From Olivibacter sp. SDN3 (lineage in GTDB: Bacteria > Bacteroidota > Bacteroidia > Sphingobacteriales > Sphingobacteriaceae), in contig NZ_CP060497.1 in assembly GCF_014334135.1 (NCBI RefSeq), positions 2,914,001-2,978,000 on the forward strand: DNA of 64,000 nucleotides, given 5' to 3'. Positions 28,258-37,690 of this stretch are shown piece by piece. Numbering within the stretch: position 1 is the first letter of the stretch; every line of letters starts with the position of its first letter. Position numbers and translations under genes: made by a program. The notes under the pieces are model-generated. The model did no database searches. It had not been told where the DNA came from and worked only from the letters and a program-made list of their open reading frames with translations.

Positions 28258-28320
28258 TAATATCCTATATAATAGCGTTAAAATCATATAAAATTTAAAC
28301 AAAAATATGGGCTATATTTG
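28258..28320 (+). promoter_or_regulatory. Candidate shared operator and promoter, site 5 (PL1 operon)
   Basis: TAATATCCTATA (28258-28269) lies exactly 55 bases before TATATTTG (28313-28320), a perfect -7 box. AACC follows 12 bases after the box. The PL1 gene starts at 28402. Confidence 0.75.
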
Positions 28321-28401
28321 AGCTATATTATTAACCAAGGCTCAAAACTATACGATATTGTAGTTTTTTGTTATGAAGCCTTAAGATGCTAACTGATTTT
28401 T

Positions 28402-30039
28402 ATGAAGCGATTGTTTTTGATAGTTCCCCTTTGGGTCGGAATAGTAACATCCACTTATGCCCAATATCCAAAAATTACGGAAGATGTGAAGCAGACCAGT
28501 GATTCACTTCTGAATAAGGCGAAAGAATCATCCGATCATGCCTGGGAGAAAGCTTGGCCAATTGTACAGCAAGAAGCTCAAAATGGAAGACCATATGTGC
28601 CATGGGCGAGCAGACCGGATGATTTACCGCAGGCTGATCTGTTAGCTTTCCCTGGGGCAGAAGGAGGCGGTGCCTATACCCCTGGAGGTCGTGGAGGAAA
28701 GGTGTTGGTCGTAACAAGCTTGGAAGATAGCGGACCAGGTACCTTGCGTTGGGCATGTGAACAGGGTGGGGCTCGAACAATTGTTTTTAATGTTGCAGGA
28801 ATCATACGCTTGAAAAGTCCTTTAATTATTCGCGCCCCCTATATCACAATTGCTGGCCAGTCGGCACCTGGAGACGGTGTTTGTGTGGCAGGAGAGACCG
28901 TTTGGATAGATACGCATGATGTCATCATTCGGTATATGCGTTTTCGACGGGGAGAAACCTGGGTAGGGCGCAGAGATGATGCTATTGGAGGAAATCCAAT
29001 AGGGAATATTATTATTGACCACGTATCTGCAAGTTGGGGTTTGGATGAAAATATGTCTATTTATAGACATATGTATGATGATGGAACCGATAGCCCCGAC
29101 AAAAAATATGGAACCGTAAATATTACCATACAAAATTCAATCTTTTCCGAAGCGCTTGATACCTGGAACCACTCTTTTGGCAGCACATTGGGAGGGGAGA
29201 ATTGCTCATTTATCCGAAATCTTTGGGCAAATAACGCCGGACGAAATCCGTCTGTAGGATGGAATGGCGTATTTAATTTTGCGAACAATATCATTTTTAA
29301 CTGGGTACACAGAAATGTTGATGGAGGAGATTATCAAGCTAAATTCAACATTATTAATAATTACTACAAACCGGGTCCTGCAACACCGATGGATTCTAGA
29401 CTAGCTTTTCGTATCTTGAAGCCAGAGGCTGGTAGAAGTAAGCTTGCAGAGAAAACCTATGGAAGGGCTTACGTGGAGGGGAATATTGTAGAAGGCAACG
29501 AAAAGGTAACAACTGATAATTGGGATGGTGGCGTGCAGATAGAATCACTGCCAAATGCAGCAGAATATACGGAATATATCCGCGCAAGACAACCCTTTGC
29601 AAAACCTGAATTTAGTGTATTAGATGCAGGGGAGGCCTATGAGTATGTGCTGAATAACGTAGGTGCCCAATTGCCTAAACAAGATGCTGTAGATGCTCGG
29701 ATTGTTCGTACAGTACGCACAGGTAAACCGGAGTATCCCGAAAATGTACAACTTCCAACGGAAGAGTTTGAACATCGGCGGTTACCGAAAGACTCTTATA
29801 AAAGTGGTATTATAACTACGGTCGATCAAGTGGGCGGTTACCCAGACTATAAAGGTGTACCTTATAACGACTCGGATGGAGATGGTATACCAGACGAATG
29901 GGAAAAAAACAGTGGTTTAAATGCAAACGATCCAGCTGATGCATCAAAATATGCAGATAATGGATATACAAATATTGAAAATTATTTAAATAGTTTAGTG
30001 AAGGAGGAAACCGTTGCTCCAGTAATAGCAAAGAAATAA
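28402..30039 (+). CDS. PL1 pectate lyase with C-terminal calcium-binding repeats, copy 1
   Basis: Secreted polysaccharide lyase of family 1, 545 residues, that cleaves polygalacturonate by beta-elimination. Signal peptide 1-20. The Bacteroidota PL1 core begins AFPGAEGGGAYTPGGRGGKV at about residue 85. It continues with ITIAGQSAPGDGVCVAGE, IIRYMRFRRGE and IDHVSASWGLDENMSIYR. The C-terminus carries DSDGDGIPDEWE, a thrombospondin-type-3/dockerin-like calcium repeat. It heads the long enzyme operon and is paralogous to the gene at 58186. Confidence 0.9.
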   Translation: MKRLFLIVPLWVGIVTSTYAQYPKITEDVKQTSDSLLNKAKESSDHAWEKAWPIVQQEAQNGRPYVPWASRPDDLPQADLLAFPGAEGGGAYTPGGRGGKVLVVTSLEDSGPGTLRWACEQGGARTIVFNVAGIIRLKSPLIIRAPYITIAGQSAPGDGVCVAGETVWIDTHDVIIRYMRFRRGETWVGRRDDAIGGNPIGNIIIDHVSASWGLDENMSIYRHMYDDGTDSPDKKYGTVNITIQNSIFSEALDTWNHSFGSTLGGENCSFIRNLWANNAGRNPSVGWNGVFNFANNIIFNWVHRNVDGGDYQAKFNIINNYYKPGPATPMDSRLAFRILKPEAGRSKLAEKTYGRAYVEGNIVEGNEKVTTDNWDGGVQIESLPNAAEYTEYIRARQPFAKPEFSVLDAGEAYEYVLNNVGAQLPKQDAVDARIVRTVRTGKPEYPENVQLPTEEFEHRRLPKDSYKSGIITTVDQVGGYPDYKGVPYNDSDGDGIPDEWEKNSGLNANDPADASKYADNGYTNIENYLNSLVKEETVAPVIAKK

Positions 30040-30067
30040 CGTCCAGTAATGCGTTAGATTGGTTAGT

Positions 30068-33000
30068 ATGGTTTATAGTGGTTTTAGTAGTTGGTGTGTG
30101 TTATCCCTTGCCTTTGCCTGGTGCTTAGGTGAGGGTAACATGCTTTATGCCCAGGAAAAACAATCTCCGTTGGTTTATGAAAACGATACTCTTCGTTATA
30201 CTCCCGATAGCTTAGGTAACCGAATTCCTGATTTTTCCTACAGCGGTTATCGAGCCGGTGAAGAGGCTATCCCTGATGTTGATGCGCGCGCAGTGATTAA
30301 GCAAACCAGTGGCGATGCTACGGAAATAATCCAATCGGCAATTGATTATTTGAGCGCCTTACCAATGGATGGTAACGGCTATCGAGGAACTGTACTGCTT
30401 GAATCGGGAACTTTTGAGGTAAATGGTACTTTGCGCATTCGTAATTCAGGAATTGTGATTCGGGGTAGCGGCACAGGTGAAGATGGCACCTTGTTAATAG
30501 GTGCAGGAAAAGATCGACAGACATTGGTACAGATACTAGGTGGCGAAGAGCGTATAAAAGGTTACACGACACAGGTTTCAAGTCCATATGTACCGGTTAA
30601 CGCACAATATGTGGAAGTGAATAATACGCAAGGTTTTCAAGTAGGGGATGCCATTACCATTCATCGATCATCCAACCAACAATGGATTGAAAAATTGGGA
30701 ACGGGGCACTTTGGTGGAGGCATTACCGCATTAGGTTGGAAGCCCGGCCAAAGGGATATTTACTGGGATCGAACAATAACCAATATTGAAGACAATAGGG
30801 TTTACTTGGATGCCCCGATTACAACAGCTTTGGACAAAAGCTATGGAGAAACAACGGTAACCTCGTACAGCAAGGTGGGGCGTATTCATGATATAGGGGT
30901 TGAAAACCTTACACTGCAATCCAGTTATGATATAGACAACCCCAAAGATGAGGACCATCGGTGGATGGCCATTACTTTGGAAAATGTGCAAGATGCTTGG
31001 GTTCGCCAGGTAAATTTTAAACATTTTGCCGGTTCCGCGGTATATGTAACAGAAAGCGCCAGACGTATTACCGTAGAAGATTGTAAATCATTAGATCCCA
31101 TTTCCGAAATTGGGGGACAAAGACGGCACACATTCTTTACCAATGGGCAGCAAATACTATTTCAGCGTTTATATGCAGAGCACGGGTATCATGACTTCGC
31201 CGTAGGGTTTATGGCTGCTGGACCAAATGTTTTTGTACAATGTCATGCTTACCAGCCCTTCAGCTATAGTGGAGCGATTGATAGCTGGTCGTCGGGCAAC
31301 CTGTTCGACGGCGTGGAGATAGATGGGCAAGCCCTACGTTTTGCTAATTTAGAACAAGATGGAAGTGGTGCGGGATGGGCCGCAGCAAATAGCGTTTTTT
31401 GGCAGTGCGCTGCTGCACGTGTTGAATGTTATCAACCGCCAACAGCAGAGAACTGGGCTTTCGGTACTTGGGCACATTTTGTGGGAGACGGCTATTGGGA
31501 GCATTCTAATGAGCATATTAAACCGCAAAGCTTGTATTATGCACAGTTAAGGCAGCGTTTGGGCAATGCTGCCACTGAAAAAAGGACAAACTTGATGCCT
31601 GTTGAAACAGAAGCCTCTAGTAGTCCGTCTGTGGAAGTCGCCAAAAAATTAACACAATTAGCCGGTGAGCGGCAGCTTACCTTAAGCGAATTTATTGACC
31701 AAGCGAGTCAGCGAACACCTATTTCCCTGGAAGCGAATGATGTAAAGGTGATTGCTGCAATTGTTCCGAAATCCAACACATTGGATACGTCGGCTGTTCA
31801 TTTGGAAAATGGCTGGCTTGTTGGAAAAAGGGGCGTATTGATAGGGAAAAGACAAGATGTGCAATGGTGGAACGGTAGTTCACGTAGATATGGGCTGGAG
31901 AAGGCGCGTCCTCATGTCACGCGATTTGTACCAGGACAAACTGGCCATGGTTTAACGGATGATTTGCCAGCCGTGATAGACACTTTAAAGAGGCATCACG
32001 TGGTTGCTTTCGAGCATAATTACGGACTTTGGTATGATAGGAGAAGGGATGATCACGAGCGTATACGTCGTATGGATGGCGATGTGTGGCCTCCTTTTTA
32101 CGAGTTGCCCTATGCGCGGAGCGGGAAAGGACAAGCTTGGGATGGTTTAAGTCAGTATGATTTAACAAAATATAACCAATGGTATTGGTCAAGACTAAAA
32201 AGCTTTGCTGATCTAGCGGAAGCGCAGGACATCCTTTTCGTACATCAAAATTACTTTCAACACAATATCCTTGAAGCCGGAGCGCATTATGCTGACTTCC
32301 CCTGGCGGACGGCCAATAATATAAACCACACCGGGTTTCCCGAACCACCACCCTATGCCGGTGATAAACGGATTTTTATGGACGCACAGTTTTATGATGT
32401 TTCTAATAAAGATCGCGTACCGATACATCGGGCTTATATAAGAAAGTGTTTAGATAATTTCAAGGAAAATAAGGGAGTACTTCAGCTAACCGGTGCCGAA
32501 TACACGGGCCCCTTGCACTTTGTTCAGTTTTGGCTGGATGTAATTGATGAGTGGGAAAGCGAAAATAAACAACGAGCACTGATCGGATTAAGCACCACAA
32601 AAGATGTACAGGATGAGGTGTTGAATGATACGAAACGGAACCATATTATAGATGTAATAGATATTCGTTACTGGTATGAACAGGCGGATGGGACTACCTA
32701 TGAACCAAAGGGAGGGCAACATTTAGCACCGCGGCAACAAGCGCGATTATTTAAGCCGAAAAAGACTTCGTTCGAAAAAGTATACCAAGCCGTTTCGACT
32801 TACCGTGAACGTTATCCAGATAAAGCGGTTATTTATTCGGCGAATGGCGCTGAAAGTAATGGCTGGGCTATATTTATGGGGGGTGGGTCATTGGCGAGCA
32901 TTCCACCTGCGTTGCCCCGTGCCTTTTTGACTGCAGCTGCACAGATGAAACCACAAACAAGTGAAAAAGATGGGTTTTATGTTCTTCGTGGTGAAGAGGG

Positions 33001-33196
33001 TGAGCAAATTGTATATACAAGAGGGATGCACGAAATTGAATTTGACCTATCTCAGGCAAAGGGAAGATATGATGTTAGCTATATTGACCCCGTCACGGGG
33101 GAAATTATTGATGGGCAACAAGTAGAAGCCGGCAAGAAGCACACCGTAAAATTGAAAGACACTAATCAAAGCATCGTATGGTTACACCATACCTAA
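30068..33196 (+). CDS. Beta-helix plus barrel fusion protein (DUF4955/DUF6298-like)
   Basis: A 1042-residue secreted protein from the ATG at 30068; a TTG 9 bases earlier is less likely. The signal peptide ends at about MLYAQ. The N-terminal half is a right-handed parallel beta-helix of the pectate-lyase-3 kind: TVLLESGTFEVNGTLRIRNS, RITVEDCKS, and a strand series to about residue 480. From about 560 a second domain follows: NGWLVGKRGVLIGKRQDVQW, RPHVTRFVPGQTGHG, VVAFEHNYGLWYDRRRDDHE, then VIDIRYWYEQADGTTYEPKG. It looks like a TIM-barrel glycosidase with a C-terminal beta domain. I recall these halves as DUF4955 and DUF6298. No activity is known to me. Confidence 0.65.
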   Translation: MVYSGFSSWCVLSLAFAWCLGEGNMLYAQEKQSPLVYENDTLRYTPDSLGNRIPDFSYSGYRAGEEAIPDVDARAVIKQTSGDATEIIQSAIDYLSALPMDGNGYRGTVLLESGTFEVNGTLRIRNSGIVIRGSGTGEDGTLLIGAGKDRQTLVQILGGEERIKGYTTQVSSPYVPVNAQYVEVNNTQGFQVGDAITIHRSSNQQWIEKLGTGHFGGGITALGWKPGQRDIYWDRTITNIEDNRVYLDAPITTALDKSYGETTVTSYSKVGRIHDIGVENLTLQSSYDIDNPKDEDHRWMAITLENVQDAWVRQVNFKHFAGSAVYVTESARRITVEDCKSLDPISEIGGQRRHTFFTNGQQILFQRLYAEHGYHDFAVGFMAAGPNVFVQCHAYQPFSYSGAIDSWSSGNLFDGVEIDGQALRFANLEQDGSGAGWAAANSVFWQCAAARVECYQPPTAENWAFGTWAHFVGDGYWEHSNEHIKPQSLYYAQLRQRLGNAATEKRTNLMPVETEASSSPSVEVAKKLTQLAGERQLTLSEFIDQASQRTPISLEANDVKVIAAIVPKSNTLDTSAVHLENGWLVGKRGVLIGKRQDVQWWNGSSRRYGLEKARPHVTRFVPGQTGHGLTDDLPAVIDTLKRHHVVAFEHNYGLWYDRRRDDHERIRRMDGDVWPPFYELPYARSGKGQAWDGLSQYDLTKYNQWYWSRLKSFADLAEAQDILFVHQNYFQHNILEAGAHYADFPWRTANNINHTGFPEPPPYAGDKRIFMDAQFYDVSNKDRVPIHRAYIRKCLDNFKENKGVLQLTGAEYTGPLHFVQFWLDVIDEWESENKQRALIGLSTTKDVQDEVLNDTKRNHIIDVIDIRYWYEQADGTTYEPKGGQHLAPRQQARLFKPKKTSFEKVYQAVSTYRERYPDKAVIYSANGAESNGWAIFMGGGSLASIPPALPRAFLTAAAQMKPQTSEKDGFYVLRGEEGEQIVYTRGMHEIEFDLSQAKGRYDVSYIDPVTGEIIDGQQVEAGKKHTVKLKDTNQSIVWLHHT

Positions 33197-33211
33197 TATT
33201 TAATGTAAATT

Positions 33212-34615
33212 ATGATAAAAGTTAATACCTGTGCTATCCTATTTGCCTTTCTATGCATGTTCGCTTGTAGCGATAAACAGCAAAAGGATGTACCCTTTCA
33301 ACGGTTGAAGGTTTCGGATAATGAACGTTTTATAATGACTGAAGATGGTAAACCCTTCTTTTGGTTAGGTGATACAGGCTGGTTACTATTCAGTAAGTTG
33401 ACGAAAAAAGAAATTGATCAATACTTTGAGGATCGACAAAAGAAAGGTTATAATGTGATTCAGGTAATGCTTTTGCACACGTTAACGGCCAAAAATGCTT
33501 ACGGTAGCTCTGCCCTAGAAGAAGGAGATATTTCCAAACCCTTGCTGGGAGATACAACACAACAGGATAGCACGCAATGCACTTATTGGCAATTGGTGGA
33601 TTATGCTGTTAAAAAAGCAGCCGAAAAAGATATTTATCTAGCCTTAGTGCCCATTTGGGGCACTAACGTAAAAGAAGGTGGGGTTACCACCGAGCAGGCT
33701 AAGGCCTACGCTAGTTTCCTTGCCAATCGCTACACATCTGCTCCAAATATTATCTGGTTAAATGGAGGTGATCTAAAAGGAAGTGACTCCATTCAAGTTT
33801 GGAAAACGATAGGAAATACCTTAAACCAACTTGATTCCAATCACCTTATCACCTTTCATCCAAGAGGGCGTACTACGTCTTCCGAATGGTTTCATAAAGA
33901 ACCTTGGTTAGATTTCAATATGTTCCAGTCGGGACATAGACGCTATGATCAAGATACTTCCGCGAATGAAACCAATCATTATGGTGAAGATAATTGGCGC
34001 TTCGTGCAAGGTGATTATCAATTGAAACCTACGAAACCGACCATTGATGGTGAACCGTCTTATGAAGGAATTCCGCAAGGATTACACGACCCGAAGGAAC
34101 CTCGGTGGACGGATAAAGATGTACGCCGATATGCGTACTGGTCGGTGTTTTCCGGTGCTTTCGGCTTTACTTATGGTGATAATTCTGTGATGCAGTTCCT
34201 GAACGAAAGCGATAACGATTCAACGGCGGCCTATGGAGCTACGGAATTATGGCAACAAGCGATAGATCACCCGGGTGCTCGACAAATGCAATACCTAAAA
34301 GAGTTGATGCTCTCGAAGTCTTTTTTTGATCGTATACCAGATCAGTCGCTCCTTGTAGATAATGGCAAAGGGTATGATTATAAAGCGGCTACTCGGGGTA
34401 AGGATTACGCGTTAATCTATACCTACAATGGGGGAACTATTAAAGTTAATATAAATAAATTATCGGCTAATAAATTGAAGGTTTCTTGGTTCGATCCCCG
34501 TAATGGCGAATATACACCGATGGGTGAAGTATCCAACGAAGGCATTCAAGCTTTTGAAGCACCTGGAGGCGAGCAGGAAGGGAATGATTGGGTTTTGGTG
34601 CTTGAAACGATTTAG
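33212..34615 (+). CDS. GH140 apiosidase-like lipoprotein (DUF4038)
   Basis: Lipid-anchored (Cys19 in FLCMFAC) TIM-barrel hydrolase of 467 residues. The GH140/DUF4038 family signature is clear: FIMTEDGKPFFWLGDTGWLL at about 40-59, IIWLNGGDLKG with Asp187, and TIDGEPSYEGIPQG with Glu281 near the second catalytic position. The founding GH140 enzyme releases rhamnogalacturonan II side chains by cutting the apiose-galacturonic acid link. A C-terminal beta domain follows (SWFDPRNGEYTPMGEV). It starts 15 bases after the fusion gene. This gene is the strongest pointer to rhamnogalacturonan II as substrate. Confidence 0.85.
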   Translation: MIKVNTCAILFAFLCMFACSDKQQKDVPFQRLKVSDNERFIMTEDGKPFFWLGDTGWLLFSKLTKKEIDQYFEDRQKKGYNVIQVMLLHTLTAKNAYGSSALEEGDISKPLLGDTTQQDSTQCTYWQLVDYAVKKAAEKDIYLALVPIWGTNVKEGGVTTEQAKAYASFLANRYTSAPNIIWLNGGDLKGSDSIQVWKTIGNTLNQLDSNHLITFHPRGRTTSSEWFHKEPWLDFNMFQSGHRRYDQDTSANETNHYGEDNWRFVQGDYQLKPTKPTIDGEPSYEGIPQGLHDPKEPRWTDKDVRRYAYWSVFSGAFGFTYGDNSVMQFLNESDNDSTAAYGATELWQQAIDHPGARQMQYLKELMLSKSFFDRIPDQSLLVDNGKGYDYKAATRGKDYALIYTYNGGTIKVNINKLSANKLKVSWFDPRNGEYTPMGEVSNEGIQAFEAPGGEQEGNDWVLVLETI

Positions 34616-34685
34616 TTCTAATGATGGATTAGAAACACTGAATTATAAATGTTTTAAAGAAAAGAGTTTTCAATTTGTATTTGAA

Positions 34686-35654
34686 ATGATTAGGAATTAT
34701 AAAAAGCTTGCTCCACTCATCACACATCATTTATCATTAAAACACGTGATATCGGTAATGCTTGCAGGGATTTTATCTTCCTGCTCTAAAGATATATACC
34801 TATTTACATCTTTCCACGAGCCTGCGGATGAGGGATTACGGTTATTATATAGTAAAGATGCTTATCATTGGAATGATTTAAATTATGTATTTCTAAAGCC
34901 AACAGTCGGTACAGAGAAAGTGATGCGCGATCCATCTATCGTTCGTGGTCCAGATGGCTTGTTCCGTTTAGTATGGACTTGTAGCTGGAAGGGGGATAAA
35001 GGTTTTGGTTATGCAGAATCGAAAGATCTGATAAACTGGTCTGGGCAACGTTTTATCCCGGTGATGGAGCATGAACCAACAACCGTTAATGTTTGGGCAC
35101 CAGAACTATTTTATGATGATGAAACAAAAGAATATATCATCATCTGGGCGTCAACCATTCCCCATCGATTTGAGAAGGGAGAAGAGGAAGAAGAGAATAA
35201 CCACCGAATGTATTATACGACAACCAAAGACTTTAAATCGTTCAGTAAAGCGACTTTATTTCTCGATCCAGGTTTTAGTGTAATTGATGCCGTTATTGTC
35301 AAAAGAAAGCCAAAAGATTATGTGCTTGTGCTAAAAGATAATACTCGTCCGAATCGTAACCTAAAAGTAGCTTTCGCGGAGAAAGCCGAGGGTTCATATC
35401 ATGGTATTTCTGAATCATTTTCCGAAATGAAAACAGAAGGACCGACGGTCGTGAAAGCAGGAAAGAAATATTTAATTTACTTTGATTCGTATGGCGACGA
35501 AAAATATAAAGTTATAGCTACAGAAGATTTTAAACAGTTTAAGGCGATTGATGATGAAGTTAGTATTCCGAAAGGGCATAAGCATGGCACCATTTTCAAA
35601 GCGAGTAAAAAGGTTCTGGAAAGATTGAAGAAGGAAACAGAACAAACGCGGTAA
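34686..35654 (+). CDS. GH43-like five-bladed propeller, lipoprotein
   Basis: Lipoprotein of 322 residues from the ATG at 34686, with Cys33 in AGILSSC. An in-frame open extension back to 34503 overlaps GH140 and is rejected. The propeller pattern is that of GH43: VMRDPSIVRGPDGLFRLVWT (Asp82), VWAPELFYDDETKEYIIIWA, VIDAVIVKRKPKDYVLVLKD, and TEGPTVVKAGKKYLIYFDSY with the candidate acid Glu. Such enzymes remove arabinose, galactose or xylose. Subfamily and substrate are not clear. Confidence 0.75.
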   Translation: MIRNYKKLAPLITHHLSLKHVISVMLAGILSSCSKDIYLFTSFHEPADEGLRLLYSKDAYHWNDLNYVFLKPTVGTEKVMRDPSIVRGPDGLFRLVWTCSWKGDKGFGYAESKDLINWSGQRFIPVMEHEPTTVNVWAPELFYDDETKEYIIIWASTIPHRFEKGEEEEENNHRMYYTTTKDFKSFSKATLFLDPGFSVIDAVIVKRKPKDYVLVLKDNTRPNRNLKVAFAEKAEGSYHGISESFSEMKTEGPTVVKAGKKYLIYFDSYGDEKYKVIATEDFKQFKAIDDEVSIPKGHKHGTIFKASKKVLERLKKETEQTR

Positions 35655-35809
35655 TATATGGATGGATAGTTAGGAAAATATAAATGGTCGGAGGAAGAAC
35701 CGTTAAAGCTGCAAATTTTATTAGCAAAACTCAGTTTTCAGGGGCGCTCATGAGATCGCTCCAATAGTTGTTGGTTACTTTCATTATTGGATAAAAGAAG
35801 AACAAACAA

Positions 35810-37663
35810 ATGTCACTCAAACTAAAAACAACGATAGTACTTTTCAGTATAACCTGCATGTTGCAGCAAGTTACGGTAGCACAAGATACTGTAAAATATA
35901 CGGGTACCACTTTATCCAGTGTGGATTATCATCACGGACAACTACGTCCCGTAGTAGGGGTACATAATATACAGGTGTTTCGGGCTAATCGAGAGCAGGC
36001 TAAATTAGCGGGTGGACACAATTGGACCTATAATCACCAGCCGATGTTAGCCTACTGGAAGGATACTTTCTTTTTGGAGTACCTGAGTAATCCAATTGGC
36101 GAGCATATTCCTCCAGGCCAGACCTTGTTACAAACATCTAAAGATGGCTACGAATGGTCTGATCCAGTAATTGTGTTTCCACCGTATAAAGTACCTGATG
36201 GTTGGAAAAAAACCGGACAGGATAAAGTAGCTAAGAACTTGGACGCCGTAATGCATCAACGGATGGGGTTTTATATCTCCAAAAGCAATCGCTTATTAAT
36301 ACTGGGTTATTATGGCATAGCGATGGATGCTAAAGATGATCCAAATGATGGAAATGGCATTGGACGCGTCGTGCGTGAAGTAAAGGGTAATGGAGAATTT
36401 GGTCCGATTTATTTCATTCGGTACAACGCCTCGTGGGATAAAAAGCAGTCGACTTATCCATTTTATACCGACAGCAACGAGAAAGGTTTTGTAGATGCGT
36501 GCGAAGAGGTGCTGGCCCAGCCCCTGATGATGCAACAATGGGTGGAAGAGGCAGACAGAGACGATCCTTTAATCCCACTTAAGCGAAGTATCAAGGCGTT
36601 CAGTTATTATCATCTGCCTGATGGTAGGGTGGTCGGCTTATGGAAGCATGCACTTACTTCCATCAGTAATGACGGTGGTAAATCATGGGCCTATGATGCG
36701 CTTCGGGCCCCGGGCTTTGTAAATAGCAATGCTAAAATATGGGGACAAAAAACTGTCGATGGTCGTTATGCTACCGTATATAATCCATCCGAATTCCGGT
36801 GGCCGCTAGCGATATCGACAAGTGATGATGGCTTGGAATATAAAGATCTTTTATTGGTAAATGGAGAAATAACGTCTATGCGTTATGGAGGAAATTATAA
36901 ATCGTATGGGCCACAATATGTGCGCGGTATACTGGAGGGAAATGGAAAGCCACCTGGGAACAATATGTGGGTAACCTACAGTATGAATAAGGAAGATATG
37001 TGGGTAGCCAAAATACCGGTTCCTATCGTAGCTGCCGTCGATGGCAGTGTGCAAGAGGTTTTTTCGAAAATGCCCATAGGAAAGGAGTTGAATAACTGGA
37101 ATCTCTATAGCCCATTATGGGCAACTACCAAAATAGAAGCCGCTCCTAATGGTGAAAAAGCACTGACCTTACGTGACAAAGATCCATACGATTATGCCAA
37201 AGCTGAGCGAGTGGTTCCTGAAAGTAAAAACCTCCAAGTGGAGTTTTCGGTAATACCGGCACAGGTGGATCACGGTATACTTCAAGTGGAATTTTTAGAT
37301 GATAAAGGCTCGGCAGCAGCGAGAATCATAATAGATGCCGACAGTTTGATTAAAACCAAGGCGGGTTACAGAAATGCAGGTTTAACGCAGTATGAAACTA
37401 ATGAATGCTATGATTTTAAGCTTGTGCTTGATGTGAACACCCGTTCCTACACAATCGCTGTAAACGGTCAGCAGAAAGGTGCTAAATTATTTTTTGCTCC
37501 AATTGCAAAGATCAATAGAGTTACCTTCAGAACAGGAGAGGTGCGGCGCTTTCCGGATGCTGATACACCAACCGATCAGGATTATGATTTGGAAGGAAGC
37601 GGGATACCTGCCAAAGAAGCAGTTTATTATATCACACAATTTAAAGCTAAAAAGTTATTCTAA
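35810..37663 (+). CDS. Secreted BNR-type propeller with a C-terminal jelly-roll-like domain
   Basis: Secreted protein of 617 residues, signal peptide about 1-24. The N-terminal 400 residues form a propeller with Asp-box-like turns (TSKDGYEWSDPVIV, SISNDGGKSWAYDA, STSDDGLEYKDLLL). The C-terminal 190 residues (ITFELDKGSA-type strands such as LQVEFSVIPAQVDHGILQVE and YDFKLVLDVNTRSYTIAVNG) look like a LamG/concanavalin-like domain. I do not recognise a named CAZy family; glycosidase or lyase are both possible. A 155-base gap separates it from the previous gene, without a visible promoter. Confidence 0.55.
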   Translation: MSLKLKTTIVLFSITCMLQQVTVAQDTVKYTGTTLSSVDYHHGQLRPVVGVHNIQVFRANREQAKLAGGHNWTYNHQPMLAYWKDTFFLEYLSNPIGEHIPPGQTLLQTSKDGYEWSDPVIVFPPYKVPDGWKKTGQDKVAKNLDAVMHQRMGFYISKSNRLLILGYYGIAMDAKDDPNDGNGIGRVVREVKGNGEFGPIYFIRYNASWDKKQSTYPFYTDSNEKGFVDACEEVLAQPLMMQQWVEEADRDDPLIPLKRSIKAFSYYHLPDGRVVGLWKHALTSISNDGGKSWAYDALRAPGFVNSNAKIWGQKTVDGRYATVYNPSEFRWPLAISTSDDGLEYKDLLLVNGEITSMRYGGNYKSYGPQYVRGILEGNGKPPGNNMWVTYSMNKEDMWVAKIPVPIVAAVDGSVQEVFSKMPIGKELNNWNLYSPLWATTKIEAAPNGEKALTLRDKDPYDYAKAERVVPESKNLQVEFSVIPAQVDHGILQVEFLDDKGSAAARIIIDADSLIKTKAGYRNAGLTQYETNECYDFKLVLDVNTRSYTIAVNGQQKGAKLFFAPIAKINRVTFRTGEVRRFPDADTPTDQDYDLEGSGIPAKEAVYYITQFKAKKLF

Positions 37664-37690
37664 AATAGAACTCCTATAAATGCTTACCAG

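Noticed and set aside
34503-34685. N-terminal extension of the GH43-like lipoprotein into the GH140 gene
   Set aside because: The extension overlaps a confident gene in another frame and would bury the lipoprotein signal; the ATG at 34686 fits better.
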